A stretch of DNA of 51,599 nt from Hepatocystis sp. ex Piliocolobus tephrosceles (taxonomy: Eukaryota > Apicomplexa > Aconoidasida > Haemosporida > Plasmodiidae). The position numbers and the translations under genes are program-made. The stretch covers positions 1-51,599 of the forward strand of contig CABPSV020000005.1 of assembly GCA_902459845.2 (NCBI GenBank), read 5' to 3'. The notes below the pieces were generated by a model. That model searched no databases, was not told where the DNA came from, and saw only the letters and a list, made by a program, of their open reading frames with translations. Below, one piece after another: positions 24,094 through 35,741 of this stretch (the stretch's first letter is position 1; every line of letters begins with the position of its first letter).

Positions 24094-24336
24094 TCTCCCA
24101 TTTTTCCATTGGGATACAATCCACCATATAAAAACTTTAATATTAGATTTCCGTTTTATTTCGAATCATCAAAAGCGATATCGCAATATATTGAGATGTA
24201 TCACCTTTTAAATATAATAATACCTGTTAGTAAAAATAGTGTTTCCTCTGTTGTATTTAAAAATATAAAAAATGTATTAAATGATGATACACTTACAGAT
24301 AATTCTACAGAAACGAGTGATAGTTCTATATTTTAA
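22634..24336 (+). CDS. PIH1-domain-containing protein (three exons)
   Basis: Exons 22634-23096 (donor GTAAGT), 23263-23875 (donor GTATGA) and 24093-24336 join in phases 1 and 2 to give 439 aa. The N-terminal part resembles the PIH1 domain: KGYVIKTYEKNGGKVYFNICSS ... RIPLSIGEE ... YDIVLNTKVVAQS. An Asp/Asn/Lys-rich linker follows. The C-terminal end encoded by exon 3 (NIRFPFYFESSKAISQYIEMYHLLNIIIPV) resembles the CS-like beta-sandwich of PIH1 proteins. The family acts as a Hsp90 co-chaperone adaptor in R2TP-like complexes, in axonemal dynein pre-assembly and in snoRNP assembly. A dynein-assembly role would fit the flagellated male gamete but is inference. Exon 3 could belong to a separate gene, but the matching phase argues against this. 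Confidence 0.8.
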
Positions 24337-24736
24337 TTTTGGTGATAAAAAGAAAAAAAATACTTTTATACTAAGGTTTTTTTTTTTTTTTTTACATATA
24401 TAAGTGACATTGTTGAACCAGTATATCAACATTAAACTGTTTTAATTACGCTTTTGTATTTTATTTTAACTACACACCCACATTTGCAATTGAGGTAAAA
24501 AAATATATAAAGAAAAAAGAGTTCTCTTTTTTTTTTATCATTTATTATTTTAAATATTATGTATATTTTTATATGTTTATATGCTTGTATGTTTATTTAT
24601 TTTTTGTATAGTTTAAATGAATGTGAAAAAAATACATTATTGTTTAAGTATACACAATAAAAAACAATTTAACTAAAATATGCAATATTTATTATGTCCT
24701 ATAAAAAAAAAAAAATTTCAACTGTTTTATCGATTC
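24337..24736. other. Convergent 3' spacer (about 400 bp)
   Basis: It lies between the end of the plus-strand PIH1 gene and the end of the minus-strand Stm1-like gene, so it should hold both 3' UTRs. It is AT-rich with short poly-T and poly-A tracts. No other feature is seen. Confidence 0.6.
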
Positions 24737-25106
24737 TTATTTTTTGCTTTCTTTCTTATTTTTTTCAATTTCACTGTCATACATGGGATCTTTCTCATCA
24801 GTAGGATTGTAATCATTAACTAAAGCGTCTGAGTTGTTGCCTATATATTTTATTTAAATATATATATTTATATATGTATGTATATATATGTGCAATTAAA
24901 AACAAAAAAATAAATAATGAAGAAACTTATATTAATGTTAAATTATTTTCACAATTTTAAAAATATAAATGTATTTATGTGTACTCACCCCAATTGAATT
25001 TTCCACTTCCATCACGAACGGTTAAGTCTCCATATGCAGGTGTTTTTTTTCCGCTGTGTCGTTCTAAGCGCACATTTTTATCTTTTTCTTTATTTTGATT
25101 CGTCAT
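24737..25106 (-). CDS. Minimal SERBP1/Stm1-like (HABP4_PAI-RBP1 domain) protein, two exons
   Basis: Found from splice signals; each exon is too short to stand out as an open frame. Exon 1 is 24989-25106, ending TTGGG before donor GTGAGT. Exon 2 is 24737-24840, after acceptor ATATAG. They join in phase 1 to encode 73 aa. The signature is VRLERHSGKKTP ... VRDGSGKFNWGG, matching the R-x-x-x-RHSG ... GGSGxxNWG core of the HABP4_PAI-RBP1 family (human SERBP1, yeast Stm1). A short acidic tail (DYNPTDEKDPMYDSEIEKNKK) follows. Known family members bind the 80S ribosome in the mRNA channel and stabilise inactive ribosomes. This protein is little more than the core domain, lacking the long RG-rich regions of animal relatives. 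Confidence 0.82.
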
Positions 25107-25154
25107 TTTTTTTTTTCTTTCTCTCTTTGTTTTGCTCTGTTTTTCTTTGTTTTG

Positions 25155-25299
25155 TTTTGCTTAACAATACTTTGCTTTACTATGATTTGCTTTACTATAC
25201 TTTATTTTACTATGCTTTGTTTTACTATGCTTTGCTTTACTATGTTTTGCTTTACTATGTTTTGCTTTACTATGTTTTGCTTTACTATGTTTTGCTTGG
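25155..25299. repeat. 15-bp minisatellite upstream of the Stm1-like gene
   Basis: About nine imperfect copies of TTTGCTTTACTATGT (plus strand) begin some 50 bp upstream of the minus-strand start codon. They therefore probably fall in its 5' leader or promoter. Confidence 0.85.
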
Positions 25300-25599
25300 T
25301 TTTTTTTGTTTTAATACTACTTTCTTTTAACCTTTTTTGTTTATTGAAAATTTGTTAATGATAAAAAATAAAAAAAAAAAAATCAGTTTTGTGTAGGTAT
25401 AAACATTATGTTTCCTTTGTTGATACTTCAAGTTATTTTTTGGTAAAAAAGAAAGATGTTTTTCAAAAAAACTCTTATTTCAATTGAAAAAAAAAATAGA
25501 GAAAATGTTTCAATGTGTAAAAAAAAAAATAATAGAAATAATTCATGCAATAATAAAGGAAATAATCACAACAGTGATTATAATAACAAGAACAGATAA

Positions 25600-25606
25600 A
25601 GTAATG

Positions 25607-25665
<59 letters not shown>
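25600..25665. repeat. (ATA)n microsatellite
   Basis: About 20 uninterrupted AAT/ATA trinucleotide units lie in the non-coding spacer. Confidence 0.95.
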
Positions 25666-25666
<1 letters not shown>

Positions 25667-25725
25667 GAAAGAGCAATAACACAACAATAGCAGTTACATT
25701 AATAATATAATAATAACAACATTAA

Positions 25726-25920
25726 ATTTTAATAAAATAATAATTAAACGAACTCTAATAATATAAAAATAATAACAGCATGAATTTTAATAAAATAATA
25801 ATTAAACGAACTTTAATAATATAAAAATAATAACAGCATGAATTTTAATAAAATAATAATTAAACGAACTTTAATAATATAAAAATAATAACAGCATGAA
25901 TTTTAATAATAGTAACAAAA
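25726..25920. repeat. 58-bp tandem repeat, 3.3 copies
   Basis: Copies start at 25726, 25784 and 25842, with a partial fourth from 25900. The first three are almost identical; one C/T difference (AACTCTAA versus AACTTTAA) marks the first copy. Each carries AATTAAACGAACT and AATAACAGCATGA blocks. Confidence 0.95.
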
Positions 25921-26221
25921 CGAATATTAATAAAAAAAGTTTTCATATGTTTTGTTTGTAATTGTGGCGTACATCACATAAAGGGCAAGAAAGTGCTATA
26001 TACATATATATGTATGTATATATTTTTTTGTTTTTTTGTTATAAATTATAGCACGAAAAATAAGGACGCAATTATTTTTATTTGATTTTTATGAAAATTA
26101 CATTGGTCATGAGATATAAACACATGATGTTTTAATGTTATTTTTATTTTATTTATTTTTTTTTTTTATCTTTTCGTAATATTGTGTATATACGAGTGGG
26201 TGATCTTAATTATGTTGCAAT

Positions 26222-26263
<42 letters not shown>

Positions 26264-26454
26264 TGTAATTATATATTTTTTTTCTTTTTTTTTTTATATA
26301 CTTTAATACTGTTTTACAATTTTTCCTTTGGATTTCAGACATAAATAATTAATATAAAATGTAAATGATTTGTAAAAAAAAAAAAAAAAAAATGGTATAT
26401 TTAATTACCAAAAATGTGATAGCGCCAAATTTAAAATGTGTATATAAACACAAC

Positions 26455-26488
<34 letters not shown>

Positions 26489-28466
26489 TACAGTTGAATC
26501 ATAATCATGAGATATTCTTAAAAAAACGTAAATTAAAAATTGTAGCTCATACATATAAATTTTGTTAAAATTATGTGCAATGGTTAAAAAAAAAGAAAGA
26601 AGCATTATATATTTGCTTAATATAATTTAAACTTTTGTTGTGTAATTAATTCATAATGAGCAAATATTAGGAAGAAAAAATTTTGTTTTTCACAATGTGT
26701 TAAAAAAATTGAACAAATATATATATATGCAGTGTCCACTTATCATCGAGTTAAAATATTTGCACTCTTTGTAATTGGTATATATACGTGCGTCACTTGT
26801 TTTACATATTGTCAAATGATCAATGGTATAACAAAACATAAAACCGTCGATCATGTGTACATTTCAGCATTTCTATATTTTATACGAATCATGAAATTTT
26901 AAAGCTTTAAAATGGAAGATACTTGTTTAGAAAAAAAAATAAAATAAAATGAACAAAAAAATATATATAAAAATATTTCCTTCAATGATTTAAAAAAAAA
27001 AAAAAAAGTAAAGATTTTCATTTTTAAATGTAAATAAATTTAATATATTTAAATGTACCAATGAGAAACAAACGGTTATTTACTTGATATATAAATATAT
27101 ATATATATATATACAAACATGTTAATCTCATTTTCCTCCACCTCTCTTTTATTCTTTGTTGTATAATTTATTTTTTGAACTTCATTTTTTAATATTTTAT
27201 TTCGTTGTGTGTATTTTTTTACTCAACATTATTAAAAATTTAGATACAAATAGAACCCAACTCCTTTGTTACTGTTTTATATTATTACTATAAAAAAAAA
27301 ATTTACACAATGTGTATGTTAGTTTATAACATTTTACTTAGGTATATAAAACTTAACTTTAATTTTCGATTTTGATTTATCTACAAGTTACTCAAATATT
27401 TATCGTTTATCTAATTAATGTTGTGAGAAAAAGAAAAAAAATATGTTGTCAAAACCCAATTTATAACTAGTATACGTTAAATATCTTACCAAATAAGCAA
27501 TAGTACTTTAATGATACTATTCAAGTTTGTGTATATATATATATTCATGAACAAAATGCAGATATAAACATAAGTGTATATAAACTAAATTATTATATGT
27601 AAATACATACGGCATTAATGTATAGTGCATAATGACAAATTTATATTCGTTCATCTACATTTATAAAAAAGCAGTACTATTTTGATGTAAAATGTTATAA
27701 ACACATTTAAGTAATTAATAATACCATTTTTAAACGTTTAAAAAAAAATTGATAATGCACTTCCCTTCTGTATAAAATAAAAAAATTCATACGTTAAACT
27801 CACTTTGGTTAAGTGTTAATTTTTTTTTTTTTTCCCAACATATTAAACATTACATAGAATGTCACTTAGCGTAACAATGCTCTCAGCTTAAAAACGTAAA
27901 TAAATATATATATATATTTAAAGATATTTGTACATATATTACAAATAACTAAACCTTTATAGTTTAAAAGAAAAAAAAAAGTAATAAATAAAAAACTTTC
28001 ATTTTGTATTGTTAGCTTTATATACTATTGTGAATAATTTTTTTTATATTTGCAAAAGTAACGCTACTTTGAAAAGTTCATTGATATTGTATATACGAGT
28101 ATATACATAAAAAAAAGTATATATATATAAATATAAAGGAATAAACATGAACATATACACAAAACGTATATATACATGTGTATGTATTTATGTAAATTTT
28201 TATTTGTAAGAAGAAACAATCTGAATTAATTGTCCTTTCTTGGATTCTCTATCCAAAGTTTTTTTTTTTTTTTGTTTTGTATTTTCTATTTTTTTTTTTT
28301 TTTATCAATTAATATTTAATGAAAGTTATTAAAAGTAAAATTGTATAATAATGATTAATCTGCCGTATAACTTAACTGTTGAGTTTTTATTAATTTTTTT
28401 TTTTTTTTCCTTTCCATCTTCGGCCTATTAAAATATTATTACCTAAATCAGCGTTCCTCTTTTTAT

Positions 28467-28504
<38 letters not shown>

Positions 28505-29002
28505 TAATTATTTATGTATAACTTGAGTTTCCGCTGCTTTTTTTTCTTTTTTTCTTTTTTTTTTTTACATACTGCCAAATAATGGTAAATAAAAAATAAC
28601 TGTTATGAGATATATAACAAAAATAATGTAAAATATTGTTAAAAATATATATGCATATATGTATATGTTAATTTACTAATATATTATATATATATATATA
28701 CATAATAATAATAATAATATATATATATAATATATATATATATTTTTATACTTATATATATGTATATATATATATTATTATATATATTATGTATATGCAA
28801 ATAAAAGTAAAGAACCCCACGTTCTTATCAACACTTTTCTTTTATTTTTTTTTTTGTTGTTAATTGCTACTGTATGTTGACACTAACAAACGTAGTATAA
28901 ATATAAAGCTACAAAAAAAGATTTATGTATAGCATTATATTTGAATATTTTGTGTCAAAGCATTGTTTTAAAGCCACACTATAAATAATATATTTATGTA
29001 AC

Positions 29003-29060
<58 letters not shown>

Positions 29061-29208
29061 TGACGCAAGTGGATGTACCTGTATAAATTTTATCCAACGT
29101 GCGCATGCATAATTTATTAAGAAAAAAAATAAAATAAAATCGGTATATACATATGTATATTTATATATATATGCTATATAAATCTTTATCAATAAATACA
29201 AACTAAAA
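25921..29208. other. Long divergent spacer without a recognised gene
   Basis: Together with the arrays to its left this makes a 4.1 kb interval between the divergent Stm1-like and NOT4 genes. It holds poly-A at about 26227-26261, (TA)n near 28683-28800 and a TATA run at 29007-29058. No frame codes for a membrane protein or any recognisable domain. A small hairpin followed by oligo-T lies at 28239-28275, in a locally less AT-rich stretch. A lysine-rich minus frame at 28390-28578 looks like a poly-T artefact. Confidence 0.5.
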
Positions 29209-32082
29209 ATGAAGAAAGAGCGGTTACCAGATAAGAAATCCCCGAAGAAAAAACCCAACACATCATCGTATTATTATAAAAAAAGTGAAATATTAGATGA
29301 TATGAGTAATAAAAGTGATATAAAAAAGAACACTTTAAGCAATGTAGATAAAAAACATTTAATTAATGAATACAAAGAAGAGATGGTAGAAAAAAAAAAA
29401 GAGACGAAAGGGGGTAACGAAAAAAAAAAAAATAAAATGGAACTAAAAAAAATAAAAAATTTGGTTAAAAAGGAAGATAACGAAGATTTAAATTTAGATG
29501 ATGAATCTATTTATCTTGATGAAAATGAAGAAAATAAAGAAAATAAAGAAAATAAAGAAAAAACTAAGGGTATTAATAATATCAGTAAAAGTAATAATAT
29601 TAATAAAATACTTAGTAATAGCATTATAAAAAATTCTAAGAATAGTCGTAAATTCAGTAGTAGTAATAATAGCAGCATGAACAATAGTAAGCGTAATAGT
29701 TTTAATGATAGCATTTCTGAAAGTATAGATAATAGCCGACATAATAGCATTGGCAATAATATTATTAACAACTATGATTTTAAAAGTAACAATAACAAAC
29801 TGATAAATAAATTAATAAAAGGAAAAGACAAAAAAGATTCAACATTAGATGATAATAAGATAGATACTTTAATAAAAAGTGAAAATGAAAGTGATAGTTC
29901 CCAAAATAACGATAGTATAATATGCCCAATATGTGTAGAAGTTTTAGATGAAACAGATCGTAATTTTTTTCCATGTGATTGTGGATATCAAATATGTTTA
30001 TGGTGTTTGTATTATATACGTGATTATATGAGTAATAAATGTCCTGCATGTAGAAGAGTTTATGATGAAACAAAATTTATATATAATAGTGGAGCTCATG
30101 AGAAGATAATGAAAAAACATAAAAATCAGATTAAACATAGAAATGAAAATGAAAATATTGTTACATTAATTAAATGTGATTTATATAGACCAGCAAATCT
30201 GTATGGTACAAGTGAATATGGTGATGAGTTATTTGACATAATAAAAGATATAAGAGTAGTACAAAGAAATTTAGTTTTTGTAATTGGTATAACTGCATCT
30301 TATGCAAAAAAACAGATTCTAAGAAAAAATGAAATTTTTGGAAAATATGGGAATATATTAAATCTTATAGTAAATAAATCACAACAATATAATCCTAGTT
30401 ATAATGGTCCGTCTTTTAGTGCTTATATAACATATAGTAATGAGAAAGAAGCAGTAAATGCTATTTATTTTATTGATGGTATGGTTTTAGATAATAAAAC
30501 TTTAAAGGCTTCTTTTGGTACAACTAAATATTGTGCAGCTTTTCTAAAAAACTCCACTTGTGACAATGAAGAATGTTTTTATCTACATGATCTTTCTAAT
30601 GTAGTTGATAGTTTTTCCAAAGATGATATACATGGACCGAAATATATATATCATGATTTATTATATCAATATTTAAAAAAAACACCAGACAAAAAAAATG
30701 AACTTAATAGTAACGATGTCACGCAAAATACAGTTAAAACTATAAAAAAAAATGATGATGAAGAAGGAGAAGAAGAAACCAATACAGTATTAGGATCCCC
30801 AGAACTTAGTACAGGTGGTGTTGCAAGTGCAACAATACCTACTGGTTCAATATCAGAACTGAAACATACTAATGTAACAGCACAAAAAAAAACCAAAACG
30901 AATGAAGAAAAAGAAGAAACTATAAGTATTAATAAAAAAACAATTACACCATTTAATAGTAGTAATAGTAGTACACCTATTAAAATACATAACGAATGGG
31001 ATATAAAAAGTTTAGAAAAATTGAAAGAGTTACAAAACAAAAATGGTAATGATGACATTCGAAAAGATATGAAAATAAAAGATAGTAAAGAAAAAAATAC
31101 TAAGAAAAAAAAAAAAAAAAGATATTCAGAAGAAAATTTTGTAAGTATCGTTAAAAATTTGGGTACAAGTTCTTATTATAAGGATGATGAAGATGATAGT
31201 CACATTGGGGATGCTGTTGGTGCTGATACAGGCAATGATACCGATGATGTTGATAATACTGCCAATGAAAATGACATTGACCATAATAATATCGATAATA
31301 ATGTTGATAATATAGTCGATAATAATGTTGATAATATAGTCGATAATAATGTTGATAATGCAGTTGATAATAATGTTGATAATGCAGTCGATAATAATGT
31401 TGATAATACGGTCGATGATACTGATGATGCGACCGACGACAATCAAAAAAATTATTCAATTAATATGAACACCGGGAATAATAAAAATAAAAAAAAATTA
31501 AAAAATGAGGACAATTTAAATATTTATTTAACAAAAGATAATAATGATAAAATTTGTATTTTAGGTGGTAATAATAAAACAGATAAAACTTATATAAGCA
31601 CTGTACACGGTATTTCAAACATAAAACTGCCATCTATATCTAGCATTAATAAAAGTGAAAATACGATGAGTAAAAAAAGTAGCAGCTTGGCTGATGGAAT
31701 TAACGACGCAGAAGAAGTGTTGGGTGACTACCCTTCAATTTGGGAAGCGAGGTTACAAGCGGACAAAAAGAAAAAAGCTAAACAAAACAAAACAGCAGCG
31801 GTAGCAACAGCAGTAGCAACAACTACAACTGCAACTACAGCACTAACAAAAGGGGCTGTGGAAAAAAATATGAGAAAAGCAAATGAGCACGAGAAAATAA
31901 ACCTAATTAGTCAAAATGAACAAAAAAAGGCGAATAAAACTAAAAATATGGAGGACAAAAATAATCATAATGATTTAGTCGATAAAGAAAACATCATGTT
32001 AAACGATGATGAGAAAACGAACCAGCATATAAAAGAAAAGGAAGATGAAAAGGGTATTACTAGTAAAAAAAAAAAAAAAAAA

Positions 32083-32143
<61 letters not shown>

Positions 32144-34368
32144 GTACTGATAACATTTTATATCAACAAAAACATGTACTAGAGGGATATAAAACTATTG
32201 ATAAAACGAAAGATAAACTAACAAAACATACAGAAACACAAGGAAAAAAAGACAAAATGGAAAATAAATTAAACAACAACAAAACAAATATACGTTTGGA
32301 TATAGGAAGTTCTATGAGTAACAGGAGTAGTAGAGAGAACGTAAGTAGTAGGGGAAATAGCAACAGTAGTATTGTAACAACAACCACAGCACTTTCTGAT
32401 AAAAGTAAAGTAAGTGGCATACAAAAAAAAACGAATACAGATAATAATAGTGTTACTTCTTCAACTGTACATGAACCAAAGGAAAACTTAGTTCATAATA
32501 AAAATAATAAAAATAATAATAATAACAGGTTGTCAAGTTATTCTGATAAACATATTCTTGAAAATGTAAGAAAAATGAACGATGTCAATTTTAAAGTAGA
32601 TAAAAAAAAAAGTAAAATTTCTCAGAACGTTAAAGAGGGAAGAGAGAGTATACAAATGAAATGGAAAAATAATGATACAACATATGAAGGGGAAGGAGAT
32701 AAAGAAGAGACAAATAAAATAAAAGAAAAAAATAAGAATACAATAACGGGTATAAAAAAGGTAAAAAGTGAAAAAGGCGGTGTAGAGGTAAAAGGGCAAG
32801 ATCAAGAATTAGTTATAATTAATAATGATGCAATTAATAAAGCATATGGTGATAATGATACATACAATGATAAAAATTTATATAATATAAAGATTAAAAA
32901 TAAAATAAACGATTCACCAAATAATAAAATACAAAATATATCTGATATTAACGTTGATAAAGAAGATGTTATACAAAATAAACAATTAGAAAGGCAACAA
33001 ATACATATTGATGAGATTCTAAGAATGAAAGCAAATAACAAACATCTAACTTTTAAAAGGGCAATAGACATATATGTTAAACATCATAAAAAAAAAAATA
33101 AATATGAAAATATTAACCCGCAACATTTATATGACATGTTGAATTATTATTTGAATGAAAAAAGAAAAAAAGATAGAGAAAACGCTAAAAATGAAAATAA
33201 AAATGAAAATAAAAATGAAAATAAAAATGAAAATAAATACAATATTCATGATATATTAACAAATGAAAAAAAAGAACCTTTAGATAAAAACGAAGCAGAA
33301 CAGATAAATAAAATGTACGAAGTTAATGTAGGAAATAACGAAATTGTAAAAGACGAAATTGTAAATAACGAAATTGTAAAAGATGAAATTAAAAAAGATG
33401 AAATTAAAAAAACTGAAAGTATTAATAGTAGTACTAAAGGAAACAAAAAAAAAAAAAAAAAACATTTTTTGGATGAAAAAAATATATGTCAAAAAGTAGA
33501 AACTGGTGTGTTTGATATAATAAAAGATATGATGATGCACCAACTTAGTGTGGAAAGTAGTAACAATTATGGATGTAACAATATAAGTAATTATGACGGT
33601 AACAATAATGCTACTATCACAACTACAGGTAATAACGATAATAACCAAATAAATGAAAATGGAGATAACAAACAATTAAATAATAGAAATAACACAGTAC
33701 ATTGTGGGAAAAAAAAAACGAATGAAGAAAGTGCATTATTTAAAGATTTAGAAGTATGCATAAAAAATTTATGTGTTGCTAAAAGTAAAGCACTTCAAAA
33801 TAATCCTAAGGATAAACATTCAATATATATGATAGAACACAAGGGGAATGATCATGAAAATGGAGGAGAAAGTGAAAAAAATAAAAAAAATAACACTTAT
33901 TTAATATATACAGATGAAAATAATGTTTTTTTAAAATCACATGATGGTACAATAGATTTTATGTTTAAAAAAAGCAGTGATATGACTTACGAAGAATATT
34001 TTAATGATAATAAAATAAATATTTATAAAGAATTAATGTTATCAAAAAAAAGGAATAGAAATAGGATTAATCATATTTTATTTGATAAAACTTTTAATGA
34101 ACAAATAAATGCTATTCAAAAATTATGTAAGGGTGACCGTATAAAAAACACGTCAAATAATTTACATTCTGATAATAATGGTAAAAATGATAAGAATTGT
34201 AACAATAACAATGTAAGCGAAACTAATGCATTGTATCAACAACATGGTAATAGTATAAGTAAAAACATTACGCAAATACCGTTGACAAGTGTTTCGAATT
34301 TGTGGGTGGATTTTAATAGTTCCTATACTTCAAAAAATATAAATGAAAAGGTTAATTTTAGTTCATAA
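29209..34368 (+). CDS. NOT4: CCR4-NOT complex subunit 4 (NOT4) E3 ligase homologue
   Basis: A single-exon protein of 1719 aa. A Lys/Asn-rich leader is followed by a C4C4-type RING at residues 239-281 (CPICVEVLDETDRNFFPCDCGYQIC ... CPAC), where FFPC-x-CGYQIC is diagnostic of NOT4/CNOT4. An RRM follows at about 320-435 (NLVFVIGI ... FGKYGNILNLIV ... AVNAIYFIDGMVLDNKTLKASFGTTKY). A C-x5-C-x4-C-x3-H type zinc finger, CAAFLKNSTCDNEECFYLH, lies at about 441-460. This order is that of NOT4. The remaining 1200 or so residues are low-complexity Asn/Lys/Asp. They include an 8-residue repeat (DNNVDNIV type), a poly-Asn run and KNEN repeats. Known family role: an E3 ubiquitin ligase tied to mRNA decay and ribosome quality control. 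Confidence 0.93.
31285..31440 (+). repeat. 24-bp in-frame repeat in NOT4 (DNNVDN[IAT]V units)
   Basis: About five units of a 24-nt sequence (GATAATAATGTTGATAATRYRGTY pattern) encode Asp/Asn/Val octads in the disordered region after the zinc finger. Confidence 0.85.
32084..32142 (+). repeat. (AAT)n run encoding poly-Asn in NOT4
   Basis: About 20 AAT codons follow a lysine run, giving a poly-Asn tract. This is typical of Plasmodium exonic microsatellites. Confidence 0.95.
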
Positions 34369-34420
34369 AGACATTCCTTTTTTTTTTTTTTTAGTTATAA
34401 ACCAAACTTTATTTTATTTG

Positions 34421-34690
34421 TGATTTATTTGTACTTTTATTTGTGCTTTTATTTGTGCTTTTACTTGTGCTTTTACTTGTGCTTTTATTTGTGCTTTTAC
34501 TTGTGCTTTTACTTGTGCTTTTACTTGTGCTTTTACTTGTGCTTTTACTTGTGCTTTTACTTGTGCTTTTACTTGTGCTTTTACTTGTGCTTTATTTTTG
34601 TTTTATTTGTGCTTTATTGTTGTTTTATTTGTGCTTTAGTTTTGTTTTATTTGTGCTTTATTTTTGTTTTATTTGTGATATATTATTGTT
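34421..34690. repeat. 12-bp minisatellite downstream of NOT4
   Basis: About 14 copies of TTTTACTTGTGC (early copies TTTTATTTGTGC) are followed by a degenerate tail of TTTTATTTGTG/TTTATTTTTG units. It starts some 50 bp after the NOT4 stop codon and probably lies in its 3' UTR. Confidence 0.92.
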
Positions 34691-35009
34691 ATTTTCTTTT
34701 TCTTTTGTATTTTATTATTATTACTTTTTTTTTATTTTATTTTATTTGTATTTTATTGTTATTGTTATTCTGTTATTATTTTGTGTTTTATTATTTACAC
34801 ATTATACCCTTAAAGTTGTTAGTCATATGTTTACTACAAGCATATTATACAACAAAATGTAATCATTATATATTATAAATAAATGTGAGAAGATAGTTAC
34901 AAAAAAAAATAAAATGTCTTCATCTCACATATATGGAATATACTATATATTTTCTTTTTTTTTTCTATTGTTGAATATGTACATATTGCATATATACATC
35001 ACTTTAATA

Positions 35010-35062
<53 letters not shown>

Positions 35063-35741
35063 AAATAGTAGTAAATGTATATATATATATGTATATGTGT
35101 ATACATGTTTATTAAAATATATGAAAATATAAGGACGTGTGAAGGAAATAAATGTGAAAGCGAAGTGAAGGCTATCACACCACAAGTTTCCCATTGCATC
35201 CTTTATTTTTTAAATTGTATTATTTTATTTTTTATTTTTGTAACTTCTATAAAATTTATAATTTTTGTAACATTTATAACTTTTTAAAACATGTTTAAAA
35301 TAAAAACTTACATATTTTAATTAATTTAGTATAATTTAAAAAAAAAAAAAAAAAAGTATATCTTTGTTTTAATACCAGTATTGCAATGGACCTTCCATTC
35401 AAATAATATTGATATAAGCATATTTAAACACGAACAAACATGTGTACGTGTTTTTACTTAAACAGGTAAAACACGTACACATATAATAATACACATACAT
35501 ATTCATGTTTAAAATGTAAAATTTTTAACAAAAAAAAAAAAAAAAAAGAATAGTGTTTGGTCATGACAATGAACTGGGTATACAATTCATAAAAAAGAAT
35601 TTTATAAAATGGAGAGTATTTAAATTTAGTGATTATTTCGTGCATATACTTATACATATATATATGTATATGCACAGGTGCGTGTTCCGTTTCAAGATAG
35701 CAAAGTGATGTATTTTTTTTTTTTTCTTATTTTTTTGTTAA
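34691..35741. other. Convergent spacer between NOT4 and the EF-G-like gene
   Basis: It lies between the 3' ends of a plus and a minus gene. A poly-A run of about 46 spans 35015-35060. A short, less AT-rich island at 35132-35201 carries a GTGTGA/TCACAC inverted pair. No coding sequence is recognised. Confidence 0.5.

Noticed and set aside
25155..25920. CRISPR-like arrays
   Set aside because: The arrays here are contiguous tandem repeats without unique spacers, and the genome is eukaryotic.
28390..28578. Lysine-rich minus-strand protein
   Set aside because: Almost entirely poly-Lys from T tracts; no acceptor or donor arrangement links it convincingly to other exons.
34420..34878. Open frame coding a repetitive Tyr-Leu-Cys-Phe protein downstream of NOT4
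   Set aside because: It is a translation of a 12-bp minisatellite (a multiple of three keeps all frames open) with no domain, and two frames are open at once.
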